In this document: positions 1-10,105 of the stretch, in pieces
Layout: every line of letters starts with the position of its first letter
How positions within the stretch are numbered: the first letter of the stretch is position 1
NCBI GenBank assembly: GCA_003427395.1
Contig: BFEA01000183.1
Coordinates: 2,336,697-2,385,406, forward strand
From: Chara braunii
Lineage: Eukaryota > Streptophyta > Charophyceae > Charales > Characeae
Direction of reading: 5' to 3'
Length of the DNA stretch: 48,710 bases
The notes under the pieces: model-generated
Databases searched by the model: none
Seen by the model: only the letters and a program-made list of their open reading frames with translations
What the model was told of the DNA's origin: nothing
Program-made: the position numbers and the translations under genes

Positions 1-88
1 GTGCAGATACTGTACACAGGTAAGCTGAGGTCAAGGGATCGACCCCTGGGATCTGCATGGGCTACTGCCAAAGGTGAAAACTGTTTCA
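1..88 (-). mobile_element. Terminal fragment of a family A LTR (minus orientation)
   Basis: Bases 1-88 resemble 41945-42051, the outer end of the minus-strand A3 LTR, and in reverse complement the start of the A2 LTR at 34124. Shared phrases include 'tgtacacagg', 'gggatcga' and 'gtttca' at the terminus. By analogy the LTR begins TGAAAC in sense orientation, which places its edge near base 88. The rest lies outside the window, so this is either a solo LTR or the 3' LTR of an element to the left. Bases 89-215 are unassigned; I see no gene there. Confidence 0.6.
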
Positions 89-223
89 CCTGAGTTCGAA
101 TCCAGATGGAACTAGATGAATAAAATGTGGTAGTTCTGTATTACCTGGGGCCACTCAGTTCAACAATGAGATCTCAAAGCTGCCACCTTTTTCAGAAAAA
201 AGGGAAAAGTGAAAAGGTTTCAC

Positions 224-830
224 CATGGCTACAATCCGGACGTCCGGACCGCCGTCCGGACGGTCTGGATTCAGTCCGGAATCTTGACGTCCGGTCTGGA
301 AGGTCCGGATCTGGCAAATTTCGAGAAAAAAAAAAACAAAAAAAAAACGGTCCAGGACCCTTCCCCATTGAGGAGCCAAGCCCCCAAAAATTGTTTTGGC
401 GGTTTTTCAGGCCCGTTTATGCTTTTTGGGGGGGTCCGGACATGCTCTCTCTCTATAGTAATTTATTAGACAACCCCAATTTTTTAATTATTAATAATTC
501 ATTACCTTTTATTAGTTTTTGAAGTCTTTTTTTAAGCTTTTTATAGTTTTTGACTTTTAACTCAAGTTCGGTTAGGAATTCTGACATGACTCTGAGGCAA
601 AAGTGGTTTGCATTGTTATTCTGCCTAACATACTTTTTTTCAGATTTTTTTATTTTTATTTTTTTTTAATGGTCCGGAAATTTCCGGACCTGTCCAGACT
701 TCCGGACCGTCCGGATCCCCCCATGTCCGGAGGTCCGGAAATGTCCGGAATTCCGGACGTCCGGAAACTACCGGACACGGGTCCGGTTCCATGTCTGGAA
801 ATGTCCGGGTCCGGGTCCGGTGTAGCCATG
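224..830. mobile_element. hAT-like non-autonomous DNA transposon (MITE) rich in TCCGGA
   Basis: A 607-bp segment begins CATGGCTACA and ends with its perfect inverse TGTAGCCATG. Inside the termini both arms carry dense CCGGAC/TCCGGA repeats (about 235-310 and 671-820), which extend the inverted repeats imperfectly to roughly 40 bp. The segment is flanked by the 8-bp direct repeat GGTTTCAC at 216-223 and 831-838. An 8-bp target duplication, short terminal inverted repeats and subterminal motif arrays are typical of hAT elements. The AT-rich middle (about 440-670) has no coding capacity. The flank can also be read as a 9-bp GGTTTCACC, so a Mutator-like origin is the alternative. Structure is seen directly; family is inferred. 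Confidence 0.6.
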
Positions 831-1396
831 GGTTTCACCCAGTTGACCTGCTACTGCAGTCACAGAGATTCGACCTGTGCCCTAACCCTGTACATCCATC
901 CCGTGTGCTGAGTGAGATTCAATCCCTAGACCTGTGCCCTAACCCTGTACATTGACGCTGTGTGCTGAGTGAGATTCGATCCCTAGACCTCCCCTGTACC
1001 TGTACATAGACCCCGTGACCTGAGTAGGGTTTGATCCCCAAACCTGTCCTACGGCTTAGGTTAGTCTGTAGTTTGGCCAGTAGGAGTTGATCCCTAGGTT
1101 TGTAGATTAGCAGCTAGGTCTGTTACCAATAGGCCTAGAGAGTCTGTTCTAGAAGTCTCTACTGAGTCTGTCGAAAGTCTGTAGAGTCTGTAGGTTCTAG
1201 AAGTCCGTAGGGTTCTGTAGGGTGGTCCAGCCACCATGTACCTGGGTAAGGGCTGCACGTGGGGAAGGTTCTGGAGCACGCAGACAGTTCCGCATGTTTT
1301 GGCCCAGAAGGCCAAACGTCTGGAAGCTTCCCTGGGCCACACGTTTTGGCCCAGGCCCACAGGTCTGGAGGCAGGGTCCGGGTACCTCGGAAGAAG

Positions 1397-1406
1397 TATA
1401 AATAAA
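1397..1406 (+). promoter_or_regulatory. TATA box of A1 5' LTR
   Basis: TATAAATAAA stands about 30 bp before the repeated ATTC block ('ccattcattcattc'), and the same arrangement recurs at 31104 in the 3' LTR. A related TATA-like site is in the minus-strand A3 LTR near 41465. This is the likely Pol II promoter marking the U3/R boundary. Confidence 0.65.
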
Positions 1407-1440
1407 CAGGCAGCGTCCAGCCATTCATTCATTCACCTGT

Positions 1441-2005
1441 GTCGAGGGAAGGTTAACCGACCCCCCCATTTTTCAGGTCAATTTACAAGAAAACCATAAG
1501 GCCATTTCAAGCAAACTCCACACCAATGTATAGAGTGCACTTCTTACTAACATATTTATAAAAAAAAAAAGCACACACACATAAAACAGCAACCCAAAAG
1601 TGCATTTTCAGGCAATTTTGGCATGAAACACGTCATCCAAATTTCAGGATTTTCAGGCCTCCCAACAGCACAAATTCTAATAACCCAAATAATGCCAAAT
1701 TTGGCAGACAGCAACCTTAAACCAAAACAAAAACAGGCAAAAAAACAAAAAAACAAAAAACCATTTTCAGGCAATTTTGGCATGAAACACGTCATCCAAA
1801 TTTCAGGATTTTCAGGCCTCCCAACAGCACAAATTCTAATAACCCAAATAATACCAAATTTGGCAGACAGCAACCTTAAACCAAAACAAAAACAGGCAAA
1901 AAAACAAAAAACCAAGAAACCAAAAATTTGACCCCCAAACCCTAATTTCAGTTTTGGTCCCATTAGTCAGGAGCTGAAAATGGAGGTCCCCGTTAACCAT
2001 TTGTG
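1441..2005. repeat. Insertion/replacement inside A1 5' LTR with 159-bp tandem duplication
   Basis: Sequence here is absent from the 3' LTR and from A2. It contains two copies of a 159-bp unit, 1603-1761 and about 1762-1920, differing at only a few bases. Each begins 'cattttcaggcaattttgg' and ends in an A/C-rich stretch. 'gttaacc' occurs near both ends (1451 and about 1993). Open frames in it are products of base composition and the duplication; no protein is recognisable. Confidence 0.7.
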
Positions 2006-2137
2006 CCGCAAGTTGTGCAGTTGTTCAGATTGAGTTTCAGAAAAGTTCATCGTTGTTCTTGAGTTGAAAGAGTTCAGTTTGCCATCGGTTCTCAAGTGTG
2101 CATGTTGTGAGCAAGTCCAGAGTTGAGTCTGATTGCA

Positions 2138-2150
2138 CTCATATCGGAGC
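2138..2150 (+). promoter_or_regulatory. Degenerate primer-binding site of A1
   Basis: CTCATATCGGAGC directly follows the LTR end. In A2, B and C the same position reads TGGTATCGGAGC, so this is a mutated version of the initiator-tRNA-Met-like primer site. Confidence 0.6.
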
Positions 2151-2895
2151 TGGTACCCGTTGTCCACGCCGGCGGAGCTGCAGCACACAAGGAAGAAGGA
2201 AGAAGCCGCCATAGCTGGAGCTTGACACAGAGAGAGAGAGAGAGAGTGAGAGAGAGAGAGAGAGGAAGAGAGAGGAAGGGGGACGGTAGCCATAGCTGCT
2301 GAGTTCGGGGAAAAAGACCAACATCAAAAAGGGAGAAAGAAGAGACGCAGAGAGAAGAAGGAAGAAGACAGTGACGAAGAGGGAGACAAGATCAGCCATA
2401 GCTGAGGTGAAGGAGGAGGAGGTCCACCATAGCCGGGAGATCAGAAGGTTGACCGGGAGAGTTGACCGAGGTTGACCATAGGTGTTGACCAGGCATTGAC
2501 CAGCGTTGACCGGGCTGTCCAGGGCGTTGACTGAGCGTTGATCGGAGCTGCCTAGCGCATTGACCAGGAGCGTTGACCGGCGAAGTTGACCAAGACCATT
2601 GACCGGAGCGTTGACCCAACTGGAGCAAGAAGACAAACGGTACTATCTTTCCAAGCCTGACCTATCCCTTACCCTGTGAGTGTGTACCTTCACCCCGGTA
2701 CTTGCTGGCATAGAGTCTGTCAAGAACAGTCAGTCCTATCTCCCTGTCACTACTGTCTAGGGTGTTAGGACTCTGTGTGTGTGGTCATAGAACCGTGAGT
2801 TCAGTTCGGGTAGTGAACGATGTCCCCGAAGTAGAAGTAACCTGTTCGGTCTAAGTGTTCAGGTGTGGGATTGTTGTTAATTGTGCGCTGTCAAC
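2151..2895 (+). promoter_or_regulatory. A1 untranslated leader with GA tract and TTGAC array
   Basis: This is about 745 bp of leader between primer site and gag start. It has a GA-rich tract (about 2230-2280), several GCCATAGC motifs (2209, 2289, 2395 region), and twelve TTGAC(C/T) motifs packed into 2448-2617. The array recurs in the A3 leader at 48411-48510. The motif core matches the plant W-box; a role is inference. From 2640 to 2895 nothing further is recognisable. Confidence 0.6.
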
Positions 2896-4486
2896 ATGGT
2901 GATCCTTAGATTCGGAACCGTTACTACCCCCTACAGCAAAGAGCAGGAGGAGAGAGCTGCCGCCCTTCTGCGTGAGAAGAAGAGAAGATGGAGATGAGGG
3001 AACTAATCAGACAGGCTAAGATATTGGCGCTGCTGGAGGAGCAGGAAGCAAAGAAGAGGCAGATGGAGGAGGAAATGGAAAGATGGAAGAAGGAGCAGGA
3101 GGAGAAGATAACAGTCATTCAGGCGGAAGAAGAAGAAGAAAAAGAAGAAGTGGAGGTGGAAGAAGAAAGACCGCTAGAGAGGAGAAGAGGAGGAGGAAGC
3201 ACAAGTAAAGACGCGGAGATTGCGGAAAGAGCGCAGGAATCGGCCGTGCATTTGGAGTCAGGGGAAGACCAGGAGGTTGAGATGACTGTACCCGAGGAAG
3301 AAAGAGAAGCAGCCGGGAGGCAAATTGAAGCAGAGAGGGATCCAGTAAAGAGAAGGGCGAAGGAGGAGGAACAACAGATGGCGTGGAGATACCGGTTATC
3401 CCAAGAAAGGGTCAGGCGATTGGAAGCGGCAGAGAGGGCGAAGAAGGACCTAAGAGCGGCGGAAGTTAGGATGGGGAAGATCCGAGCGGAGACTGAGCTA
3501 GCAACCAAGCTAGATACGCTCATCCAAAGTGTAGAGGCTTTATTAGTCGCACAGCGGGAACAAATGCAGTACGAACGCAGTCAAGACATCAAGATAAACG
3601 GGATACGCTCGGGGTTTAAGGACTTCGCGTGCGACATGATGAAACACCTGCTGACCGAAGTGCACATTGCGATTAATAAGACCCGAGAGTTTTGTACGCG
3701 CCAAGCTAGCGGCCCCTAAGGAAGAGGAGCCGGCCCCACCACGTCGCGAGAAAGTCAAGGTCCGATTTCCCAAACCCTTCAGTGGAAAGAAGGGTGAAGA
3801 TTTTCATAACTGGGAGGCCAGCGTGCACTCCTATTTGTATCTGCAGGGAGTCACGCCTGAAGACCACACTTTGGTGGCCTTCCAGGCCCTTAGAGACGAA
3901 GCGACTAGCTTTGCTAGGTCGCTAGCCCGCACTGCCAAATGCGATAACGATATGGTTACATACTCCAGACTGACACCCCTCTCCGACTTCCTGAAAGCCC
4001 TCAGGGAGCGATTTTTTGATGTCATGTGGGGCCTTAAGGCCTCAGACAAACTCCAAATGATCCACACTCGCCAGTGGATAGTCCATGCGCTACAGTCCGC
4101 TATGGACAAACTGATTGCGGTTCCTAGGCATGGAGTCACTGATTTGCAACTCCTTAACCTCTTCTACCGTGCCCTGCCTGAAAATATTCAGGGACATTTC
4201 TTCTAGAAGAAGAATCAGCAGGGCATGACTTACGATACACTTGGTCAAGAGGCAGATGCATTTGCCGCCCAAGCGTCGCCAGTTACCACGTTCTAGCTCA
4301 AGGATCTGTCTAAGGGAAAAACGTGGAAGGGACGCACCATCTCAGGCCAAATCAAGGCCAAAGATAGTATGATCTTAACGATGGAGGAAAGTGGTGCAGA
4401 GGAGGTTCCCTACTCTGACATCGAGTGGGAACTAGAGGAGGAGGACAATAGCGCAGGCCAGGGGAGAACCTACGTTGCTGTCGCGG
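2896..4486 (+). pseudogene. gag: A1 gag, N-terminal and capsid part (frameshifted)
   Basis: Gag is the structural polyprotein that packages element RNA. The start at 2896 is chosen because MVILRFGTVTTPYSKEQ aligns with the A3 start (MVDTRTGTSTSPYTAEH at 47701). A Glu/Lys/Arg-rich coiled coil follows (2988-3500). A capsid region follows in another frame (3667-4206), with the phrases 'RFPKPFSGKKGEDFHNWEA' and 'LLNLFYRALPE'. At least two frame changes and stops at 3717, 4204 and about 4294 break the gene; A3 has sense codons at the 4204 and 4294 positions. Coding resemblance continues (KDLSKGKTWKGRTISG) to about 4480, where insertion X cuts it. The rest of gag resumes at 10106. This is a dead copy. 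Confidence 0.8.
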
Positions 4487-4639
4487 TGTCGGTCCACCTC
4501 CCCTCAACATCCGCTGGCCGATATCGGACAAGCAGTTTACGGCTCCCACCCCCGCTTGGTCTCCACAACGAGCCAGGCACAGCAACCTCGATTAAACCAG
4601 AGAGGACCGTGCAGTGTCCACAAAGAAGGAATGGGCAGT

Positions 4640-5508
4640 GTTCCAGGCCGGGCTCAAACAGTCGTCACCTTTAGGCCCGTTCGCACCGAAACTTCGTAAC
4701 GCCGTCAGAAGAGGGCGGCCTATGCACCACCGCCGGTCCCGAGCAAAGGCTCGTGAACGGGCGGAACTTCGTAACGCGAGGGGACTTATGTCAGAGAGGC
4801 TCGAGACCAGCGGTCACAGGCGGAACTTGGCGACTGGGATGCTCTTCTTCAGCGAGCCCGTAGAGAGGCTCATTCGGAACCAGTGTATTCAGAGGGAGGC
4901 TCGTGGTCAGCGAATTTTGAGGAAGGCTCGTAGCCAGCGAATTCTGAGAATAACTCGGAACCTGTGAGTTTAGAGAAACGTTCGCAACTAGTGGATTGGG
5001 AGACAGACTAGGGACCCGTGGAAAAGCCCGTAACCCGTGAAATAGCTTGTGACCAGGGAGTTCAGAGAAAAGCTCGTAACGAGGGGAAAAAAAAAAAAAA
5101 AAAAAAAAAAAAAGCTCGCAACCAGTAATTCCACAGAAAGGCTTGTAGCCAATGGAAAGCTCGATACTCTTGGAAAAGCCTAAGACCAGGGAACTCCAAG
5201 AAAAGCTCCTAACGAGTGAAATCAGAGAAAAGTTTGTAGCCAGCGAATTCTCAGAAAAAACTTGAAGCCAGTGGTGAGCTCGACACTCTTGAATACGTCC
5301 GTGACCAGGAAACTTAGAGAAAGCTCCCAACGAGCGAAATCGGAGAAAGTTTGTAGCCAGTGAATTCACAGAAAAGCTTGTAGCCGGTGGACCGGGGGAC
5401 TAAGAGAAAAGCTCCTAACTAGTGAAATCAGAGAAAAGTTCGTAGCCGACGAATTCACAGAAAAGCTTGTAGCCAGTAGAGCAGGGGACTCGAAGAAAAA
5501 AAACTCCT
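4640..5508. repeat. Degenerate tandem array ('GCTCGTAACCAG' repeats)
   Basis: Imperfect units of roughly 25-45 bp are built around 'agaaaagctcgtaaccag' and 'gtgaattcagaga'. A 27-base A run lies at 5087-5113. The same array resumes at 6848, showing that the LINE at 5509-6847 landed inside it. No gene is supported. Confidence 0.7.
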
Positions 5509-6847
5509 TACGAGTGGCTGAACATCCACTTGGCGCTCCCGACAAACCAGTGGATTGCGAAGCGCTCGTCCCACTCAAATGGGAAATGCCTGCACTGCGC
5601 TGTAGACTGCGAAGACATCCCCCATGTGTGGAGCGGCTGCCCCCCGCAACAGCAATTTTGGCAGTGGTGGAAGCAGGAGATCGGGGGAGATCCCGACCGG
5701 ATGCCCCCGGACGACTGGGCTGACTGCCTACTCGTCGATCCGGCCCTTCGCAGCCCCCCTATTCGAGGCCAGTGGGCGTACGCTATTGAGATCATTAGAG
5801 CGGATTTTCTGGGAGCGGTTTGGGCACTCAGAACACAACTCATCTTCCAACAGCGCCCTCCCACCTTTGCGGCCCTGAGGGCGATGAGCCTCACCAACCT
5901 CCGAATAGCCATCGCTGCCGATATCAGAAGGAAATCGCCGACGGCGTGGTCGCTGCTCCAGCAAACATGGTCGCCATACTTTAAGCTCGTCCATATCCAC
6001 GATCAGCCTAGATCTTGGGAATGGATCCCTGACGTGGGGATCGGCCTCCCGGAGGAATCACGGTAAGGGACAACCAGTGGCAACTGCGACCAGGCCTGAT
6101 GGGTAGGGCGGGAAGTTGAATATACACCTTGTAGGATAGTCGTGGTAGGAGAGTAGAAATAGGAGGATGATAGGATGTATGATGACAAACTTTTTACGTT
6201 CGATCGATGCCATGGTGGAAACCTGTACAGAACAGGGAATACGTTGGCTAGAGTACTGAAACTGGTAAAGACGTTTGTGTGTGCCCCAGGCGGGTAAGGT
6301 ACGTACTGTCTTCGACAGAAAGTGTGACAGCTGGTAGGGGCCGGATGGCCCCGAAAAGGAAACTTCTGCCTCGTTTGGAGGCGAACACATCAACCTAGGT
6401 AGCCATAGATGTTGGAACGGATGGAGACTCAATAAGACTCGTTGGGATGGTGGACTGATATGGCAACCTTCTCGGGGGGAGTGAGGGGTTTGCCTCTGGG
6501 CGTAGCAGGTTTCGCCGCCTCTAATAATCCCTTCTGTGGCTGGGTGCTAACGCTTCCCGGCAGAACGGACCTCAGCGGCGGCCAACCTGATTACGTGCCC
6601 TCGGGCAAACCCCGGCGCAGGCGCCATTGCCTTCAGGCAATGGCGAGACCCCCGTTACTCCTTTTATTGCTTATCCCTGTCTGTACTCTGGGACGCTGGG
6701 CCCGATTCCCAGCAGCTGTTGCTCCCCACCAATAGATTGGAGCCCTCCCCCCAGGTGCTACCGATGACTGCTCTTACCAGCATCGTTAGCACTATCGAGG
6801 GATGTCTTTAAAAAAAAAAATAATAATAATAATTAAAAAAAAAAAAA
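5509..6847 (+). mobile_element. 5'-truncated non-LTR retrotransposon (LINE) 3' end
   Basis: The open frame to 6066 encodes the C-terminal end of a LINE ORF2. Its signature is the cysteine-histidine motif C-X2-C-X8-H-X4-C at 5587-5640 (CLHCAVDCEDIPHVWSGC), followed by tryptophan-rich sequence. Reverse transcriptase and endonuclease are missing. A 3' untranslated region of about 740 bp follows, then an A-rich tail with (AAT)n at about 6810-6847. Flanking DNA on both sides belongs to one tandem array. This is the usual product of target-primed reverse transcription with 5' truncation. No long target duplication is evident. Confidence 0.75.
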
Positions 6848-8289
6848 TCGGGGAAAAGTTTGTAGCCAGTGAATTTACAGAAGAACTCGTAGCCAGTGGA
6901 CCAGGGGACTAAAAAAAAAGCTCCTAACTAGTGAAATCAGAGAAAGTTCATAGTCGGCTAGCCCTTGACCAGTGCTTAGCGAGAAGCTTTCAGTCAGGCG
7001 GGGACTCGTGCTTAGCGATCCCAAGTGAGAGTGCGCCACCAAAGGCTCTCGACCAGTGAGCTTGTTGAGGAATCTCGCCTGAAACTGGCGAAGAGGCTCG
7101 AAACCCAAGCTCGAATCGACCTGGCCGAAGACCGGTAGCTTGGAACGATGAGATTGAGTCTCGACTTCCAGGAGGTTGTGTTCGTAGTGTCCGCTTCCCC
7201 ACTTCCCAGTGCCGTCCTTCCCCTTTCTAATTACTTCGCCCCCCCCATTCCCCCTTCTCTTTTGTTTCTCTCTTCCCTGTCCTCTTTCTCCTTCTTTCTT
7301 GACACGGGAGACTTAGTGAAGGTGCGGCGAACCCTTCCGCGGTTCCAAAGCCAGTAGCTACTGACAACGGGGACATGCTTGGAGTCGCTGCGGGTAGCGG
7401 AGAGGGCGTTTCCTTTCTACCGGAGTGCTCGTCAGGTGGCTTCCCAGCGAAGAGGCGTCGAAGAAGTCCCTTGGCGCTTGACGAGTCGGATGTCGTTCCC
7501 CCCACGTATGCCCGCGATAAAGCTCGCCACGCCCTCTCCTCTGATCTTGGTGCCCTATTCTCGTTTCTCGACCTCTCTCTCCCCTCTCCCGTTCGTCAGG
7601 AAACGGCTCAGCTCGTTGCTCCTAGGCTACCTGGACCCCACGCCCGCACCCCGACCCCACGCTCTCGCTTGCCTTCTCTTGGTGCGAGGGCGAGCTATGG
7701 CGCGCGCTCCGAGGGCTTAGAGCGCCCGTGCCGTCGTGCGGCTATGAATGCCTTTGCTCCGCACCGGGCCGCGAGAGCGACCTGATCCGCAGGTAGAAAA
7801 AAAAAGTGCTCTTCTCTCTAGGCTGCCAACCAGCCCCCTCCTCCCTCTATCCCCTCTCTCGTTTGCCCCTTCTCTCGCTCGGCCCTTCTCCGAACGTCGT
7901 TGCTCTGAGCACCTTCGCACGCGAGCACTATCCTCATGCGCGAGGTGCCTCCTCTCCTTTGACCCCGCCGCTCTCCTCGAGCTCCCCACACTTCCTTCTC
8001 TCTCCCGCTCTGTTTCCTCCCGCGGCTTCTGCCTCTCTCTGCCTTCTCTCTTGCGTTCTTACGTAGGTCCGGAGGCGGGCGCAGCTTCGAGTCATCTAGT
8101 CGCTCGAAAGGTCGATTGCATGCGGCAGACTAGGCACGCCTGCGATCGCGTGTCGGTTCCGTGCGCTCACTCTCAGCTCGCCAATTACTCTCCCGAACAG
8201 ACCGCTACACTCGTGCGCCTCCTCGTACCCAACGTCCCCAACCCCTTTTATACCTCCTATCTAAGAGCCTGTTGCACCTGGTTAGACTG
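6848..8289. repeat. Continuation of X array and pyrimidine-rich DNA
   Basis: To about 7100 the 'gtagccagtga' array continues. Then 'cccaagctcgaatcgacc' at about 7107 recurs in A1 near 29027 and 29128. From about 7200 to 8100 the plus strand is strongly C/T-rich, which keeps several frames open by composition alone. I see no gene. Confidence 0.5.
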
Positions 8290-9180
8290 CCGAGGTTCCA
8301 GCCCATTCTCAAAATTTCTCCTAATTTTTAAATTTCCCGCCCTGTCGTTCACCTCATCTTCCCGGATCCGCTCGAGTCTCCGAATTTTTCGATTTCCCGC
8401 CCTGTCGCTCACCCCATCTTCCCGGATCCTCTCGGGTCTCCGAATTTTTCGATTTCCCGCCCTGTCGCTCACCCCATCTTCCTTGATCCGCTCGAGTCTA
8501 TTCTCCCCAATCACATTACTTTTATGAGACTATCATAGGATCTGCGAAAAGTGCGCTTCCTGCCTCACCACCTTTCCCTTCTTCCGTTTCCAAAATTCAT
8601 CTCCCAACTGTCGATCCGTCTCCCCCGCTCGAACAGTGGCCTGCCGACTCGAAATCAGTCTTTCAAGAACCCACCAAGCTTCAAATTTTTCGTTTTCCTG
8701 CCCTGTCGTTCACCCCATCTTCCTCGATCCGCTCAAGTCTCCGAATTTTTTTATTTCCCGCCCTGTCGTTCACCCCATCTTTCTTTATCCGCTCGAGTTC
8801 ATTCTCCCCCAATCACATTACTTTTCTGAGACTTTCCTATGATCAGCGAAAAACGCGTTTCCTGCCTCACCACCTTTCCCTTCTCCCGTTTCCAAAATTC
8901 ATCTCCCAACGGTCGATCCGTCTTCCCTGCTCGAACAGTGGCCTGCCGGCTAGAAATCAGTCTTTCAAGAACCCACCAAGCTTCAAATTTTTCGTTTTCC
9001 TGCCCTGTCATCTCCGAATTTTTCTATTTTCCACCCTGTCGTTCACCCCATCTTCCTTGTTCCGCTTGAGTCTCCGAATTTTTCGATTTCCCGCCCTGTC
9101 GCTCACCCCATCTTCCTTGATCCGCTCAAGTTCATTCTCCAATCACATTACTTTTCTTAGACTTTCCTAGGATCGACGAA
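8290..9180. repeat. Two-level satellite repeat within X
   Basis: The short unit of about 63 bp contains 'tttcccgccctgtcg' and 'caccccatcttcc'; three copies lie at about 8314-8505. A longer unit of about 300-335 bp begins 'ttctcc...aatcacattactttt' near 8501, 8803 and 9137 and includes 'ctgcctcaccacctttccc'. Short units nested in long ones give a higher-order repeat. Non-coding. Confidence 0.75.
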
Positions 9181-10105
9181 AAACGCTTTTCCTGCCTCAC
9201 CACCTTTCCCTTCTCCCGTTTCCAAAATTCATCTCCCAACTGTCGATCCGCCTTCCCTGCTCGAACAGTGCCCTGCCGGCCCACAAAACTCCGTTCGTAT
9301 GTAATCACAGTTTTCCCGATTCTCGCTTCCTCCCCGCTCAGACTGAGCCGGCTTCCCATCTTATTAGTAGCTTGTCACGAGGCCTCTGAGGCCTCAACCT
9401 GCGGCAATTCCCGAGGCGGCCCCACCTCTTTGTCAATGCTTATTCTACCAAGGCCACCGTTCCTTCTCTTTAGGATATAGTCACCGAGCGTTGAGCATGC
9501 GCAACCCCACTCCTCCTAACGGCCCTTTCGCTTCCTGATCTCTACCCACCCTGTTCCTTACATCGCTCCTGGCGGACCGAAAACGCCTCCCAGGCTTCCT
9601 CCCCTTTTACTGAGCAAATCGCCTCATTCGATCGGCTCAGGTCTTCAGGCCGAGCTTGCTCGTTCAAACCCCCCTCTTCCTTGGTTCTTCGGTTGGTCTG
9701 CTCTTATAGGCACGCCACCAAGGCCTGGTATCAACCATATCCCCCTGCCCTCCTTCGGGTCAACCTGGTAGTTGTGGTCAAAGCAAACACATGCGTCCTT
9801 GATACCCTGTTTCCCGAGGAATTCCGCCTTCAGCCCCAAAGCCAGCCACTCTCTTGATGCCCTCCATGCGTGGTGTCGAAATCTCATATTTTTGGTCCGC
9901 TCCTGGCCCGCTCATACCCTCGAGTCCACTGCCTTGTCCCTGCTCGTTCAAACGTTAGTACAGATCAAGAAAACCTCAGACTTTCCCAGCAATCCCGAAG
10001 ATCTCACACACCCAGGCATCTAAACATGCAAAAAAAAAGAAAACACAGCAAAAAAAAAACGGTTCGGTGATTCGAGCGTCGTGGCTAGTAGACAGTCGCC
10101 CGACA
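9181..10105. other. Remainder of insertion X, no gene seen
   Basis: Part of one long repeat unit runs to about 9290. The rest is unique-looking C/T-rich DNA, ending in an A-rich patch at 10029-10062 and the CCGACA terminus at 10100-10105. Nothing recognisable is encoded. Confidence 0.5.

Larger units (their letters stand above)
840..2137 (+). mobile_element. 5' LTR of Ty3/gypsy element A1 (with internal replacement)
   Basis: This long terminal repeat matches the 3' LTR at about 30340-31566. Near-identical blocks run from the 'ccctaaccctgtacat' repeats through the TATA box to 1440, and again from about 2006 to 2126. It ends in GATTGCA just before a primer-like site at 2138, and the A2 LTR at 34124-35090 ends the same way. 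The exact start is uncertain because U3 is built of short repeats. Between 1441 and about 2005 the copy carries unrelated sequence in place of about 300 bp present in the 3' LTR. That replacement falls just after the expected transcription start. Confidence 0.75.
4487..10105. mobile_element. Insertion X: 5.6-kb non-coding element in A1 gag
   Basis: A3 shows that gag reads straight through (AAVAVGGRPQGG), so 4487-10105 is foreign. It begins TGTCGG and ends CCGACA, a 6-bp inverted terminus in TG...CA form. The tetranucleotide GCGG is present on both sides (4483-4486 and 10106-10109). No matching long terminal repeats and no transposase are visible. Content is low-complexity and tandem arrays, plus a LINE fragment. 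It could be a large non-autonomous LTR derivative, a DNA element, or satellite captured during repair. The open frames it contains have no recognisable domains apart from the LINE. Confidence 0.6.

Noticed and set aside
93-104. tRNA B-box-like GAGTTCGAATCC and similar GGTTCGATCC phrases in LTRs
   Set aside because: No acceptor, D or anticodon stems can be drawn around them and they recur as part of LTR sequence; no tRNA gene is supported.
127-911. Frames of 60-131 codons on both strands in the TCCGGA region
   Set aside because: They exist because CCGGAC repeats lack stop codons; they show no domain and fall inside the MITE-like element.
7375-8527. Several overlapping open frames of 90-260 codons in insertion X
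   Set aside because: They lie in strongly C/T-rich DNA, overlap on both strands, have low-complexity Ser/Leu/Arg/Pro composition and no domain; composition explains them.
8290-9180. Possible CRISPR-like array
   Set aside because: Repeats are long, degenerate and contiguous without unique spacers, in a eukaryotic genome; they are satellite repeats.
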